This document shows, in pieces, positions 36,873 through 46,930 of a stretch of DNA of 64,000 nucleotides. The DNA is taken from contig NC_045143.1 in NCBI RefSeq assembly GCF_008831285.2, positions 10,921,503 through 10,985,502 on the forward strand. The letters run 5' to 3'. The notes below the pieces were generated by a model. It ran no database searches and was not told the DNA's origin. It worked only from the letters and a program-made list of their open reading frames with translations. The position numbers were made by a program, and so were the translations under genes. The stretch comes from Nymphaea colorata (taxonomy: Eukaryota; Streptophyta; Magnoliopsida; Nymphaeales; Nymphaeaceae). The first letter of the stretch is position 1. Each line of letters opens with the position of its first letter.

Positions 36873-37420
36873 AATATTATTAAACACCAAATGCTGCCTG
36901 AGATTTCCCCAGATCTGCACAAGATCCCATAATATCTCAAAGCATCAACGTGCAGAGATATTATTGAGAGCAATATCTGGGTTATCTTTCTAGACCAGTC
37001 CGCTTTTGCCATATTGAAATAGACAAAAGTTTAAAACATCACATTTTTATGCAAGTGTCAAACTTTAAGCAGGATGTCAAAAGCATGCTCATAAGATGTG
37101 CCTTTTGCACAAGTCCTTCCCCTGAAAATTTGCTTTGTTAGGGAGAGGTTTAACACAGCTTTTTCATGTCCTGCTTTTCAGGAGGTATTCTTTTCACCTC
37201 AAGTGAGAAACAGGTGTTCTTTCATTTGAAAGAGTGTTTTTCATGATTAAGCAATTGCCCCTAAAAGAAAGGACCAAAGAAATAGTAGTTATGTACTTAT
37301 GTGTACATGAATAAATAACCGAAGTCCATTCATAAAGTCAAGGTGATTGAGGTCATGCAGTATAACTAAAAATTCACCACTTGAACTCATTCTATTTTAA
37401 CAATTTTGGATTTCAGAAAT

Positions 37421-37463
<43 letters not shown>

Positions 37464-39711
37464 GAATGACATATAAGCTCCATGAAAGCAACATTATGTG
37501 CTTTCCAGGAAGGTGAAAAGAATAATGAAAGTGCAACACACATCACACATGGAAGCAATTCATCATAAATAATGTACAAAGCCTGCACTACAGCTATATC
37601 AGGAAAAGGTCTATTTACCAACCTCACTCCAATTATGAGCACTTGTCCCTGATCTGACTAAGTGGATCATTGATGATAACTCTGACTCTAATTTTTTAAT
37701 GCGGGACCTTATGCTTTCTTGGTAACTCTCATCGTCATCCATACAATTTTGGTTGTCGAGATCTATATCGTCATTGCTGGACTTTGAAGAACTAAGAGGC
37801 CTTCTACCATTTCCGTTAACTTCTCCATTTGAACATGCCCAAGGCCGGAAAACAGGACTATGATCAGGAGAGTGCCCATTATCTAGAAAAAAAAAGGCGC
37901 AGGGAGAGAAAGAGATAAATACCTCCTGAATTGGTATCTATGTGGTTACGTTCTCTCAGACTCTTTACCCTCCAAATGTGATGAGGATTAGCACCATCAT
38001 CATTATTGTTTAAATCTTGGACGGAGTGCTGTTCAGACCCATCCAAATGGACTTCATTGGTGTTGGATGATAAAGGTCGTGTGTTTCTCTCACCATTGCT
38101 CATTGCTGCCTTTATAATGAAACAGAAAACCAAAAGTGCATTTTTAAGTTAATATTAAAAGTAGACATACTGTAATAGTAAGGGTTTTCACAAATAATTT
38201 ATTCAATCAGCAACCTTGACATGGAATAATCATAAAACTATTTTGCTTTCCTAATGAACAAATTGGCGGAAACAGAAACCATCATAATAGAAAGCTAACC
38301 ATAAGGAAACTTCTTCGTATGACAGGAATGAATTTTATAAATAGAAGGATATGAGTTCACAAATAAATAATAACAGATTCAATCAGCAACCTTCACAAGG
38401 AATGATTATAAAACCATTTTGTTTTCCTAATGCACACGTTGGGGAAAACGGCAACCATACATAGAAAGCTAGGAAACTGCTCCGTATGACAAGAATGAAT
38501 TTTGCACATACAAAAGGATATGAATGCAAGGCCGTATCATTCTCAAAAAATGGTTTAACAAAAATTTAATATTTACATTGTGCAGCTATATGCAGATTAA
38601 TAAAAGAAATGAATGGACCCGGACTCGGATCAGAACTCCCTAAAAGAAACTCCTGTAAATCATTTGGAAATTGGAACTACTAATTGCACTCATCATCATG
38701 TTTGCCATTGAGGCCATCGTATTATATGGAATTTAAATTCAGATAAAAGAACAAATGCCTTCTATGGTTCTACAAACTTCTGCTGAGGTTCAGAGAAAGA
38801 AGGAAACGTCCAACAACGGTTTGTGAGAAAAATGCAACCCAAGCAAGATTCAACAAATAGTTTCCAATCATTCTACATGAACATGTAATGGATTTACTTA
38901 CAGGGGACCTCCACATTCTGTCACCATACATCTTTGTCAGTTCTCTCCAAGAGGATGTCGCCTCTTCTCTCGTTTCTTTCCTTCTTGATTCGTTCCCTTT
39001 TTTCTCGCTAGGTTCGATTGTTAAAAAGGCCGCTCTCTCTTTCTCTAGCCGGCTCAAGATACCCTCAACTCCTCCACCATGCTTCATTTCCCTGCCAAAC
39101 AAAAACCCAACATACTTCATTGCAATTAAGAGCATCCAAAGCTATTCCATATCAGAAGTAATCACCAATACCCACGTCGATTCATGTAACGAAAAAGAAG
39201 AAGAAGAAGAAGTTGAGGTCGACAACGCAGATGAAGAATATGGGTCGTAAGGAGAAAAATCCCCCAAATCAGAGCGTAAACACGTATCCGGATACTGAAA
39301 ACGGTCGTTATTCGTTTCCTCAATCTGCCAAGCTTCCCGTCTTTCTTCACCTTCCTCCCTTCCGTCCCAGCCGGCCGATAGCCACCCACCTTCCTTAACG
39401 ATAGCATTCACCAAATCTGTTCGCCCGGCCGCTATTAACTCCTCCTTGGTAGGGAACATATTTGGTCTCTCAGACCTTTTCATGAACTCAAAAATCTCGT
39501 CCTCTAGATCGAAACCGCCATCAAAGTTCGACCTCCTCAAGGAGACAGACCCATTGCGGAACGTCGACCCTATGACGGTTCGGGCGAGTTTTGGCCGAAA
39601 AGCGACGTGGGTGGGCTGGTTTCTGCAAGAAACGGAGGACGTGGAGAACAAACGACATTCGGAAGAGGAGGAGGACAGGAATAAAGCATGGTGGTGGTGG
39701 TGCAACGCCAT
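28964..39711 (-). CDS. PTST2: Chloroplast PTST2/FLO6-type starch granule initiation protein (coiled coil plus CBM48)
   Basis: Eight exons on the minus strand: 39711-39176, 39091-38902, 38109-37923, 37882-37623, 32433-32288, 32197-32050, 29230-29162 and 29059-28964. All borders are GT-AG, all phases agree, and the total of 1632 nt gives 543 residues plus stop. Residues 1 to about 50 are Ser/Arg-rich, fitting a chloroplast transit peptide. Residues about 67-116 hold the conserved block with IFEFMKRSERPNMFPTKEEL and GGWLSAGWD. A predicted coiled coil spans about 395-470 (LSNAWEFHETEIM, AEEKQKRIEKAQ). A C-terminal CBM48 lies at about 468-543 (VLLAGSFDGW, LYPGRYEIKFIVDG, NGYENNLL). Family members bind malto-oligosaccharides and work with starch synthase SS4 at granule initiation. 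Intron 4 (5.2 kb) holds a hAT element. PTST3 is the main alternative; length and context favour PTST2. Confidence 0.92.
29231..32049 (-). other. PTST intron 6 (2.8 kb), repeat-bearing
   Basis: It lies between the exons that split the CBM48 domain. It contains a minisatellite at 29967-30047, a (TA)n run at about 30342-30387, a short TA run near 31222-31237 and a poly-A run near 31820. A possible small MITE with ends ggactagt and actagtcc lies at 31421-31562. No exon is needed here: flanking exon phases join directly. Confidence 0.75.
29967..30047. repeat. Minisatellite, about 20-bp unit, in PTST intron 6
   Basis: Four copies of a unit of the form ctctctctcatacacacatt are repeated with small changes in the number of CT pairs. 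Confidence 0.88.
32899..36039 (+). mobile_element. hAT transposon, about 3.1 kb, in PTST intron 4 (copy 3 of the CTATGTCACA family)
   Basis: The ends are ctatgtaacaagggtac and, inverted, ctatgtcacataggtac (14 of 17 agree). Flanking 8-mers tctgaaat (32891-32898) and cctgaaat (36040-36047) differ at one base. Both sub-terminal regions are rich in cggtac and gggtac motifs, as in the two short relatives at 4076 and 7259. The interior encodes a decayed hAT-type transposase on the + strand, antisense to the PTST gene. Confidence 0.85.
34040..35820 (+). pseudogene. Decayed hAT transposase (BED finger, DUF659-like, hAT C-terminal regions)
   Basis: From the ATG at 34040, a Ser-rich lead is followed by a BED-finger start, LWCYVKKLKKATSGGGNIIFSC. 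Its second half is scrambled by frame changes. A DUF659-like block (VVQIITNNAPVCQRAG, HIFWIPCVALL) lies at about 34460-34590. A middle helical region lies at 34805-35135. The hAT dimerisation signature DPVNWWLCFGASTPNLQQLA lies at about 35326-35385. Several stops and frame changes separate these parts, so no active transposase is expected. An acidic tail (NLEDIDMELEGEHDLYALN) is at 35690-35760. Confidence 0.8.
36048..37622 (-). other. Distal part of PTST intron 4
   Basis: It carries long (TA)n runs at about 36801-36867 and 37424-37460. An ORF at 36779-37012 does not fit as a PTST exon, because the exon ending at 37623 and the one starting at 32433 are both phase 0 and join directly. Confidence 0.7.
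38189..38535 (-). repeat. Tandem duplication, about 169-bp period, in PTST intron 2
   Basis: Two diverged copies start with cacaaataa near 38189 and 38358. They share the blocks attcaatcagcaacctt, ttttcctaatg, atagaaagcta and tatgacaggaatgaatttt or its near match. Confidence 0.85.
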
Positions 39712-39924
39712 GAATCCGCAGATGACCCTCCGGAAAAAGCAAGCAGACGAGACATGAGCATCAATTTCTGAGGCTCCTCTGCCTTCTTCTCCTTGTTCCG
39801 TTATGAAAGGGAATTTTTCTCAAAGAAGCAAAGAACTCTTGGTACGAAAAGTTCTGGAAAGACATTGGTTTCTAGTCAAAGGTGGCAACGAGGACGATGA
39901 CTCCCAACCATTTGCTTCTTCAGC

Positions 39925-40010
39925 TGAGAGAAGAGAAAGAGAAAAAAGAAAGAAAGAGAGAGACAGAAAGAGAGAGAGACAGAGACAGAGACAGAGAGGT
40001 AAAGAGACAA
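39925..40010 (-). promoter_or_regulatory. CT-rich leader or promoter tract upstream of PTST
   Basis: On the gene's strand this is a tctctgtctctg-type pyrimidine run about 215-300 bp before the start codon. CT-rich tracts are common in plant 5' leaders and core promoters. No TATA box was convincingly identified. ORFs drawn through it on both strands are low-complexity. Confidence 0.4.
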
Positions 40011-40189
40011 CGGCGAGGGGAGGAATTCTAAGCCCACCAACAGAGATTCGAAAGATGGAAGAACGAAGAAGTAGTTGGGTAAAAAGAGGAAATAAGAGGA
40101 GGAAACGGATAACTGGAAGTGTGCACGAGAAAGATGGTCGTCTCTCCTTATTCACCTGACGCAAATTCCGTTTTATGCTTTTTTTTTTT

Positions 40190-41185
40190 TTTAAAGCTCA
40201 GCTTGTGGTCTTACTATTTGTATATTTACTATTTAGAGAATTTTAAAATTATGAGAGAGAGAGAGAGAATCCTTACATTTCTTCGTTCCAGATTGGATGG
40301 AGGAACCCTCCAGCTTTTGCGTTTAATCATGATTCTGATGCAATGTTTAGAGCGGCCATAATTGGACAAAAAGTAGACAAGATGATGGTTGAACGATATA
40401 TATACAATAAACTTTTAAAATTTATGAATTAAAAAAATATACATTGTTGTCATAAACCATTTTCACATTGTTAATATTAATGCAGCAACTATCTTTTAGT
40501 GATAAATTTTTATTATTTTAATCATTGACGATATTCAGTTTATATACATATATGTATAATTTGGTAAGTGCTAGACATTCATATGCTAAATAGATATGAA
40601 ACAATCTTAATCTTGAACTTTTTGAAATTAATGGATTGAAAAAAAAAAACAAGAAGATGGTGGTAAGTCATTTTTGTCAGCTATTATTAATTCACATTTT
40701 TTTTCAGCTTATTTTTCTTTTGTCCGTGTAGAAAGCATCAAATGTTGAAATTGTTTTTCATCTATTTAATAAGTGCTTAACACCTACTAATATATATGTT
40801 TCACGCAGGAGCGAGGTGCATTCTATCGCTAAAAGCTGTGGACAAGTAATTGGTCGTCTTAAATACACTTTTCACTACCGTTTTAGCGACACAAAACAAA
40901 ATAAAAGAAATAAGCATATTACTATAGTTAACCAACTATTCTCAATTTTTTTTTTATGGGTCTTCAGGAGCACATTCTCATCGTCAGAGTCTATACCACG
41001 TCTTGTGTAGGGGAATATCCACTTTGCTATTCAGTTATGGGGCCATCTTTTGTTTAGTGCTGGGTGACTCTGTTGCTATTGCTAATGACCAAATTTTCTT
41101 GAGAAGACAGAGAAACCTCACTTTTAAAATATATGGATCTTTCTTTTTGTCTGAAGCTTTCACTTGCATGTCAATCCAATCATAA
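40190..41185. other. AT-rich intergenic region, no gene seen
   Basis: Short ORFs only, with no recognisable domain. It lies upstream of the PTST promoter and before the tandem duplication at 41186. Confidence 0.55.
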
Positions 41186-41288
41186 AGCCTTTGACGCTTT
41201 TACAAAAGACTATGATGAAAGGCCTTTAAATCTCAAAGTTATAAGTTAATTTAAGATTCAAGTTGATTGCTAATTCAATTATTACATC

Positions 41289-41622
41289 CATTGTCACATA
41301 AAACACATATTATTTAAAAATAATGCATATAATACGTGAGAAATAAGTCAGTCGTATAAAACGGCAATTAGATGCATCTTTTAAAAAAAAGGCAGAAAAT
41401 AAAAAAACATGAAGAAATGCATATTATACATGTTTTTTCGTGTTTTTTGTATTTTTTATTAATTTTATTTTTTTATAAGTTTTAGAATTTATTAAATGTT
41501 TTAAATTTTTTTTAAAATTTTGTCGAGATTTTCTCAAGATATTCTCGAGATACACAATTTTGCTGTATTATACTCAAGAAATTCATCGCCGTATAATGCC
41601 GGTACATGATATATGTGCAATG
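41289..41622. mobile_element. MITE with CATTGTCACATA ends, copy A
   Basis: The left end is cattgtcacataaaacacat and the right end tatgtgcaatg (one base lost). The right flank is gattcaac; the left flank no longer matches directly because 26 bp separates it from a gattcaag. The interior contains gtcgtataaaacggcaatta and long A/T runs. Confidence 0.75.
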
Positions 41623-42051
41623 GATTCAACTATAAGCAATTTTATTGATTTGACACAAAGCTATGTTTCATGATTAAAACCACAGGATAAAAAAAGTTCA
41701 AGTTTCACAGCTATCTCTTTTTACCACCTCAATCTCAAACAATTCTGGACCTATACTTGGTGTAGTTTGCATTATTATTTTTCCAAATGCCTCATCCCCA
41801 CAACTTAATTGTTCACAAGTTGTTCTTTCTTACATTTTTGCCCTAGCCCTAGAGTTCAAGGTTTTATCTCGAAACATTGGTGGGGAGTAAGACGCCCATC
41901 AACTAAAGTATCAATCCAAAAAAATAGTACCAATAGGAATTGAATTAGCAATCAACTTTCATTTGCCTATCAGAGAGCCTTGACGCTTTTACAAAAGAAT
42001 AGAATCAAATGCCTTTAAATCTCAAAGCTATAAGTTCATTTAAGATTCAAC

Positions 42052-42261
42052 CATTGTCACATAAAACACATATTATTCGAAAAAAATGTGTTTTTTCGTA
42101 TTTTTATTAATTTAAATTTTTTATAATTTTTAAATTTTATTAAATATTTTAAAAATTTTGCCGAGATTTTCTCAAGATATTTATGAGATATACAACTTTG
42201 TCATATTATACTCAAGAAATTTCTCGTTATATAATATCTGTATATGATATATGTGACAATG
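42052..42261. mobile_element. MITE with CATTGTCACATA ends, copy B (internally deleted)
   Basis: Perfect 8-bp flanks gattcaac at 42044-42051 and 42262-42269. Ends cattgtcacata and tatgtgacaatg are perfect inverted repeats of 12 bp. The gtcgtataaaacgg segment present in copies A and C is missing. Confidence 0.85.
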
Positions 42262-42299
42262 GATTCAACTAAAAGCAATTTTATTGATTTGACGCAAAG

Positions 42300-42945
42300 G
42301 CAGGCTGGGTCGGGCCGGGCCGGCCCGTTAAAAATGAAAAAATCAAAGCCCGGCATTCAAAACGGGCTGGCCCGAGGCCCGACCCGTTTCTAAACGGGTC
42401 GGGCCGGGCCCATGTAATATCGGGCCTCGGGCTTCGATTTATGCCCGAGGCCCGGCCCGATTATTAACGGACCGGGCGGGCTGGGCCGGGCTTTGAGGCG
42501 GGTTGCTACTTGCTAACCTCTAGCTCACTCAAAAAATGAGCACGAACATAAACCATGTGCACTTAATAGAATAACAAAAACAAGAACAACACCAACCAGT
42601 AAAAAGTAGTCTGACGGGAGGACCGAAGGAGGCAGCCAATGGGCGACGGCCAATGAGGAAGACTGGAGGAGACAGTCTCGAGCTCGCAGCGATGAAATTT
42701 CTTAATGAAACGAAAAGAGAAAAAGAAAACCTAACCCATAACCCTAAGTTCCTAATTCTCTAAGTTCATTTTTTTTAAAGAAAAAAAAAAACCCATGTCG
42801 GGCTTATCGGGCCGCCACCGATCACAGTGGCAGGCCCGGGCCCGATAAATTTAGCCCGAAAACTTTTTTGTCAAGGCCCGGGCCCAGGCCTGTGGCGGGC
42901 CGGGTACCGGGTACCCGACGGTGGCCCGGCCCGGTGCCCAGGCTT
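42300..42945. mobile_element. hAT-type MITE with GC-rich gggccggg ends
   Basis: Perfect 8-bp target duplication acgcaaag at 42292-42299 and 42946-42953. The neighbouring duplicate at 41655-41680 shows the uninterrupted target. Ends gcaggctgggtcgggc and, inverted, aagcctgggcaccggg are related. Sub-terminal arrays of ggcccg and cgggcc are typical of this plant element type. No ORF of note. Confidence 0.88.
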
Positions 42946-43013
42946 ACGCAAAGCTATGTTTCATGATTAAAACAACATGATAAAGAAGGTCAAGTTTCAC
43001 AGCTATCTCTTTT

Positions 43014-44818
43014 CTCAGTTTTTAGAATGTTAGTCCTCAAAAACTTTATATTCATGATACTAAAAAATTTTACATCTTATGCTTAAGAGAACCATGTATT
43101 GGAACATAGTTTTGCATTGATCTTTGCATTTTTTTTTAAATTTGCAGATGTCAGATCTTTTACTAGAGATCCATAGACTTGAAGCGCAATGAAGAACTTA
43201 AAGGTCCTATTCCATGTAGAATAAAAAATTTTAAGGTAGCATTAATTAAACCAGTCCCTTTATAATAACAAGGGAATCACATGCCCTTATCATCATTATG
43301 CTTTACTAAATTTGTACTGTAAAGAAACTCATGTTGCACAATCAGAGGGTAAGGCATTGATTTGGAGTTTCCAACTTTAATGAGCTTTACATTTTTTTTT
43401 ATGCTTCTTGGTGATTGGTAGATATCTAAATTTGATATTCTTCCACTCTTAGAAGCTCATAATTGTTACCCATATCTATAATATAGTAACTTGATTTTTT
43501 TTTTAAAAAAAAAAGAGAGAGAAAATTAGAGGTTCACATTAAATTGGAGGTTTATTTTTTTTCTTTATTTAGAATTTGCAAAGAAATATGTGGAGAGGAA
43601 GACTATTGTGAGAGAACCACAAACCCAAAACTGTGTGGTACTCTTTTATCATCATTCACAGCTTTACTGATGAAGGAAAAGAACAATTGAATTATTTAAT
43701 ACTTGCAGCTTCTGCAGATCCAAAATTGGGAACTCGAGTAAGTTGAATGAATCCATCACTGAAATCTTTAACTCGACTCCATAAAGGCTGTTTGGCAACA
43801 GTAACAATATGTTATTATTTCATGTATTTGCACTAAATATTATAAGATGGGACATTTGTAGGATACTGTAACACAGTGTTTCATGCATTTGTCTTAATAT
43901 TTGCAGTAGATACACAAAATGTGCTATTAAATAAAAAAAATGACATGAACATAGATAACTACTGCATTAAAGGATAAAGTCCTCATTGAAGAATTGATAT
44001 GCTCATAAAAAATGGGTACTTCTTTAATCACGGTCATAATATCTTCCTCCAAACAAGGTATAAACCAAACAACAAAAGACATTTGCAGAGTATCAAAATC
44101 CCACCTTGGACTAGAACATTATAAATATGTTGTAATTGGGAAAGCTAAATCTAGTAGTTTTATTTTTAATGTTTACTTAGGGAAAACTACTTCCATTATA
44201 AAACTTTTAAGGTCATATCTTTATGCTTCCAATATTCTGACTTGCTTCAAGGTCTGGATGGATCTACGGTACATCCTTCAACTTAGTATCGCACATACGA
44301 TTATTTGTAGATGAGTGAAGAAAACACCAAAATATGATAGGGACCATAAGATTTGAACCTTAGACCTTTCAAGTGTGAGCTGCATTGCTACTAAGTTGTA
44401 TTATGCCCCTATATATATCTTCCTGGTATACCAAAAAAAAAAAAAAGAAATGAACTTTTTTTTGTGTCAAGAATTTGTGATGGCTTGATTTGTTGCATAA
44501 ACCAAGAATAGGAGAGTGAACATCAGCAATTTTTTTAAAAAAAGTTAAACAGGCATTTTTTCCAATAACCCATATATCTATATGCCCGTCCTAATTTTCT
44601 TTTTGGGGCAAAGGTTGTTCAATAAATTAATAATGTGAACATTAAAAAATATATATAAGCAGGCACAACCATAAGTAGATTTTGCGAAAGCAGCTCAACC
44701 TTTAGAAATTATATTTAACTGCAGGAGTTAATAAATGGTTTCTCAAACAACCGCTTGCACACACACACACACACAAAAAAGAAAAAATCTGCATGGCAAA
44801 AGTAGCCCTCACACTTGA
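43014..44818. other. AT-rich intergenic region, possible SINE fragment
   Basis: No gene seen. At about 44320-44410 the minus strand reads ggttcaaatct, a good RNA polymerase III B box. An A box is less clear upstream, so this may be a tRNA-derived SINE head. A CA run lies at about 44757-44775. Confidence 0.4.
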
Positions 44819-44826
44819 ACAAACAC

Positions 44827-44944
44827 CAATGGCGGAGATAGGATATTTTGGCCGAGGCACACTCAAGTCACAACACACGTCCGATATGAGTGTTGCATGT
44901 AAGTTTTAAGTCTTTACACCAGCCGTCATGTATCTCCGCCACTG
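44827..44944. mobile_element. Tiny MITE (118 bp) with CAATGGCGGAGATA ends
   Basis: caatggcggagata at the left and tatctccgccactg at the right are inverted repeats with one mismatch. Flanking 8-mers acaaacac (44819-44826) and ccgaacac (44945-44952) agree at six positions. Confidence 0.65.
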
Positions 44945-45450
44945 CCGAACACCCAAGCTGCTCGCTTTACCAACTCAACTAAACTAGGTGTGGCATGAAA
45001 AGTGTTTAGTATACATTGATTTTTAGTTAGGCCAATATTAGCCAGATATGTGGAACAATAAGGGAGGTTAGCTTCGTCATTTTACTGAACTAAATCCTTA
45101 GCAAACCACAGTTAAGTGGATGGTGGCAAACGATGGCAGTTTTTTGAGAATTAAGTATGAAAACTAGGCGTAAGATGTATTCTCTTAAGCAGTGGCCGTG
45201 TCCCTGTAAAATGCTCAAATGTTAAGCCTGTTTTCTGTAAATTTCTCTTAAAATTAACTTTGAAGCAGCAACCAACTTTTTGCCAGCTAGAGAGGTATTT
45301 TTTTTGTTGGGGAAAAAATTTTGAGTTTCTTTTTTGCTCTTATAGGTGCATTTTGGTGGCTTCCACTTCATAACACGTGATTCCTTGTTAGGGGCCAATA
45401 CAATCTGCTCCTTCGGAACACATTTTCGTTGGCCAACACTGTTCATCTTT

Positions 45451-45690
45451 TCGAGTGAGCAAGAGGTATTAATCCCACCCCTCGAAAAAAGCCCGAAGGC
45501 CCCCCCATTCCCCCTGCCTCTGGGGTCCTGAGCTGCGTCGGTGTCAGCGATAGCAACGGTGCATCCTTCAACTTAGATGCTGTGTCCTACCGCATTAAGA
45601 CACAAGAACATAGCGCCCACGAAAATCGAACTAGAGACCTGCCTTAGTACAGGTTCCTATCTCGACCAGCTACGCTATGCTCCTTGAAGC
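45451..45690 (-). mobile_element. tRNA-derived SINE, 240 bp
   Basis: On the minus strand an A box tagcgtagctgg (45677-45666) and a B-box-like agttcgattt (45632-45623) lie about 35 bp apart, as in tRNA-derived promoters. The insertion is flanked by a 19-bp direct repeat, gccaacactgttcatcttt at 45432-45450 and gccaacaccgttcatcttt at 45691-45709, with one mismatch. Such long target duplications are characteristic of LINE-mobilised elements. The body is non-coding and the 3' end reads toward 45451. Confidence 0.85.
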
Positions 45691-45709
45691 GCCAACACCG
45701 TTCATCTTT

Positions 45710-46575
45710 ATGAAATAAAAAATAAACATACTTTTCACATTCCCTTTCTTTTGTGTTCTAGAGAGAGAAAATATTTTTTTCTCTTTCGTTCGGAGAAATG
45801 ACGTTCATATCTTTGGAGACAATAAATCCGGCAACAAGAGTAACATTATATCTCCACACAAACACATAGTATTTATTTCTTGTACCACTACTTATCAAAA
45901 TTTTTTAATTACTAGTATATTTACACTTGGAAATATCTCTAAAACAAGCCATTACAAGCTTACTGAATTTCTACTGACACGTGCTTTTTTCAAGCGTCAG
46001 TAAATACCAAAAGCAATTTGCATCTTATTCACGAAGCTTCTAACTTTAAATCAAGTTGAATTTGCACGAGTGGTTCATATTATAAATGAAATAGGAATTT
46101 TATGACTGTCTTAGATGAAGCCATTCTTGTTGTTTAAGTATTATGTCGATGGAAGATTTATGTGGTCAAGAAACAAATTTAGGCATTAGATTTTATATAA
46201 AAAATTGATGCATAAGAGGCTGTCTTCTTACTAACGTATATTTCTAAGGAAGATGGCCGTTATTGCAATATTGCAAAAAAAATAATTTTAATATGTTTGT
46301 CTACTTTGCAAAAGTAAGTATGGATATTCAAGTCATTTGACACAATCAAACTAGTTATCCTATTCTCGCATGAGGTTTAATGTGTTTATTGTCAAACTAA
46401 ATCTGACCTGTTTGCAAACTAGTTTAAACCAACATGGTTCTAAACTTGTTTCTTCCTAGACATCCGATGTAATTCGGAGAAAATGAAACCATACCATTTG
46501 CATGACCCATGTAGGTGACAAGCAAGAGGCAAAAGCCACTTCCTTCGAAATATGGGTAGTTTTATTGTACACCCA
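45710..46575. other. AT-rich intergenic region, nothing recognised
   Basis: No coding domain, RNA gene or terminal repeats were identified in this stretch. Confidence 0.5.
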
Positions 46576-46583
46576 GTTCAAAC

Positions 46584-46922
46584 TATTGTTACATAAAATG
46601 CGTATTATTCGAAAAAAACATGTATAATACTTGAGAAATAAGTCGGTCGTATAAAACGGCAATTAAACGTGTCTTTTTTAAAAAGATACCAGAAAATAAA
46701 AAAACGTGGAAAAAAAAGTACTATACACATTTTTTCGTGTTTTTTCGTATTTTTATTAATTTTTATTTTTTCATTATTTTTAAGATTTATGAAATTTTTT
46801 AATTTTTTTTAAAAAATTACCGAGATTTTTCCAAGATATTTTCAAGATATACAACTTTGCCATATTATATACCCAAGAAACTCCTCACCGTATAATACTC
46901 ATACGCGATATATGTGACAACG
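46584..46922. mobile_element. MITE with CATTGTCACATA-type ends, copy C
   Basis: Ends tattgttacata and, inverted, cgttgtcacata. Flanks gttcaaac (46576-46583) and gttcaaaa (46923-46930) differ at one base. The interior shares gtcgtataaaacggcaatta and the cgagatttt, caagatat and cgtataata blocks with copy A. Confidence 0.8.
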
Positions 46923-46930
46923 GTTCAAAA

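Larger units (their letters stand above)
41186..43013. repeat. Segmental tandem duplication carrying MITEs
   Basis: Copy 1 is about 41186-41722 and copy 2 about 41976-43013. Both begin agcc(t)ttgacgcttttacaaaag, carry a CATTGTCACATA MITE, and end ttgatttgac(a/g)caaagctatg through cacagctatctctttt. Copy 2 is lengthened by a 646-bp hAT-type insertion at 42300-42945, and its MITE has an internal deletion. About 250 bp of unrelated sequence separates the copies. Confidence 0.85.

Noticed and set aside
36779-37012. Possible extra PTST exon
   Set aside because: Exons 37882-37623 and 32433-32288 join in phase without it, the translated sequence matches nothing in the family, and the frame runs into a TA microsatellite.
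39803-40164. Frames on both strands upstream of PTST
   Set aside because: They follow a purine/pyrimidine leader tract and are low-complexity, with no domain.
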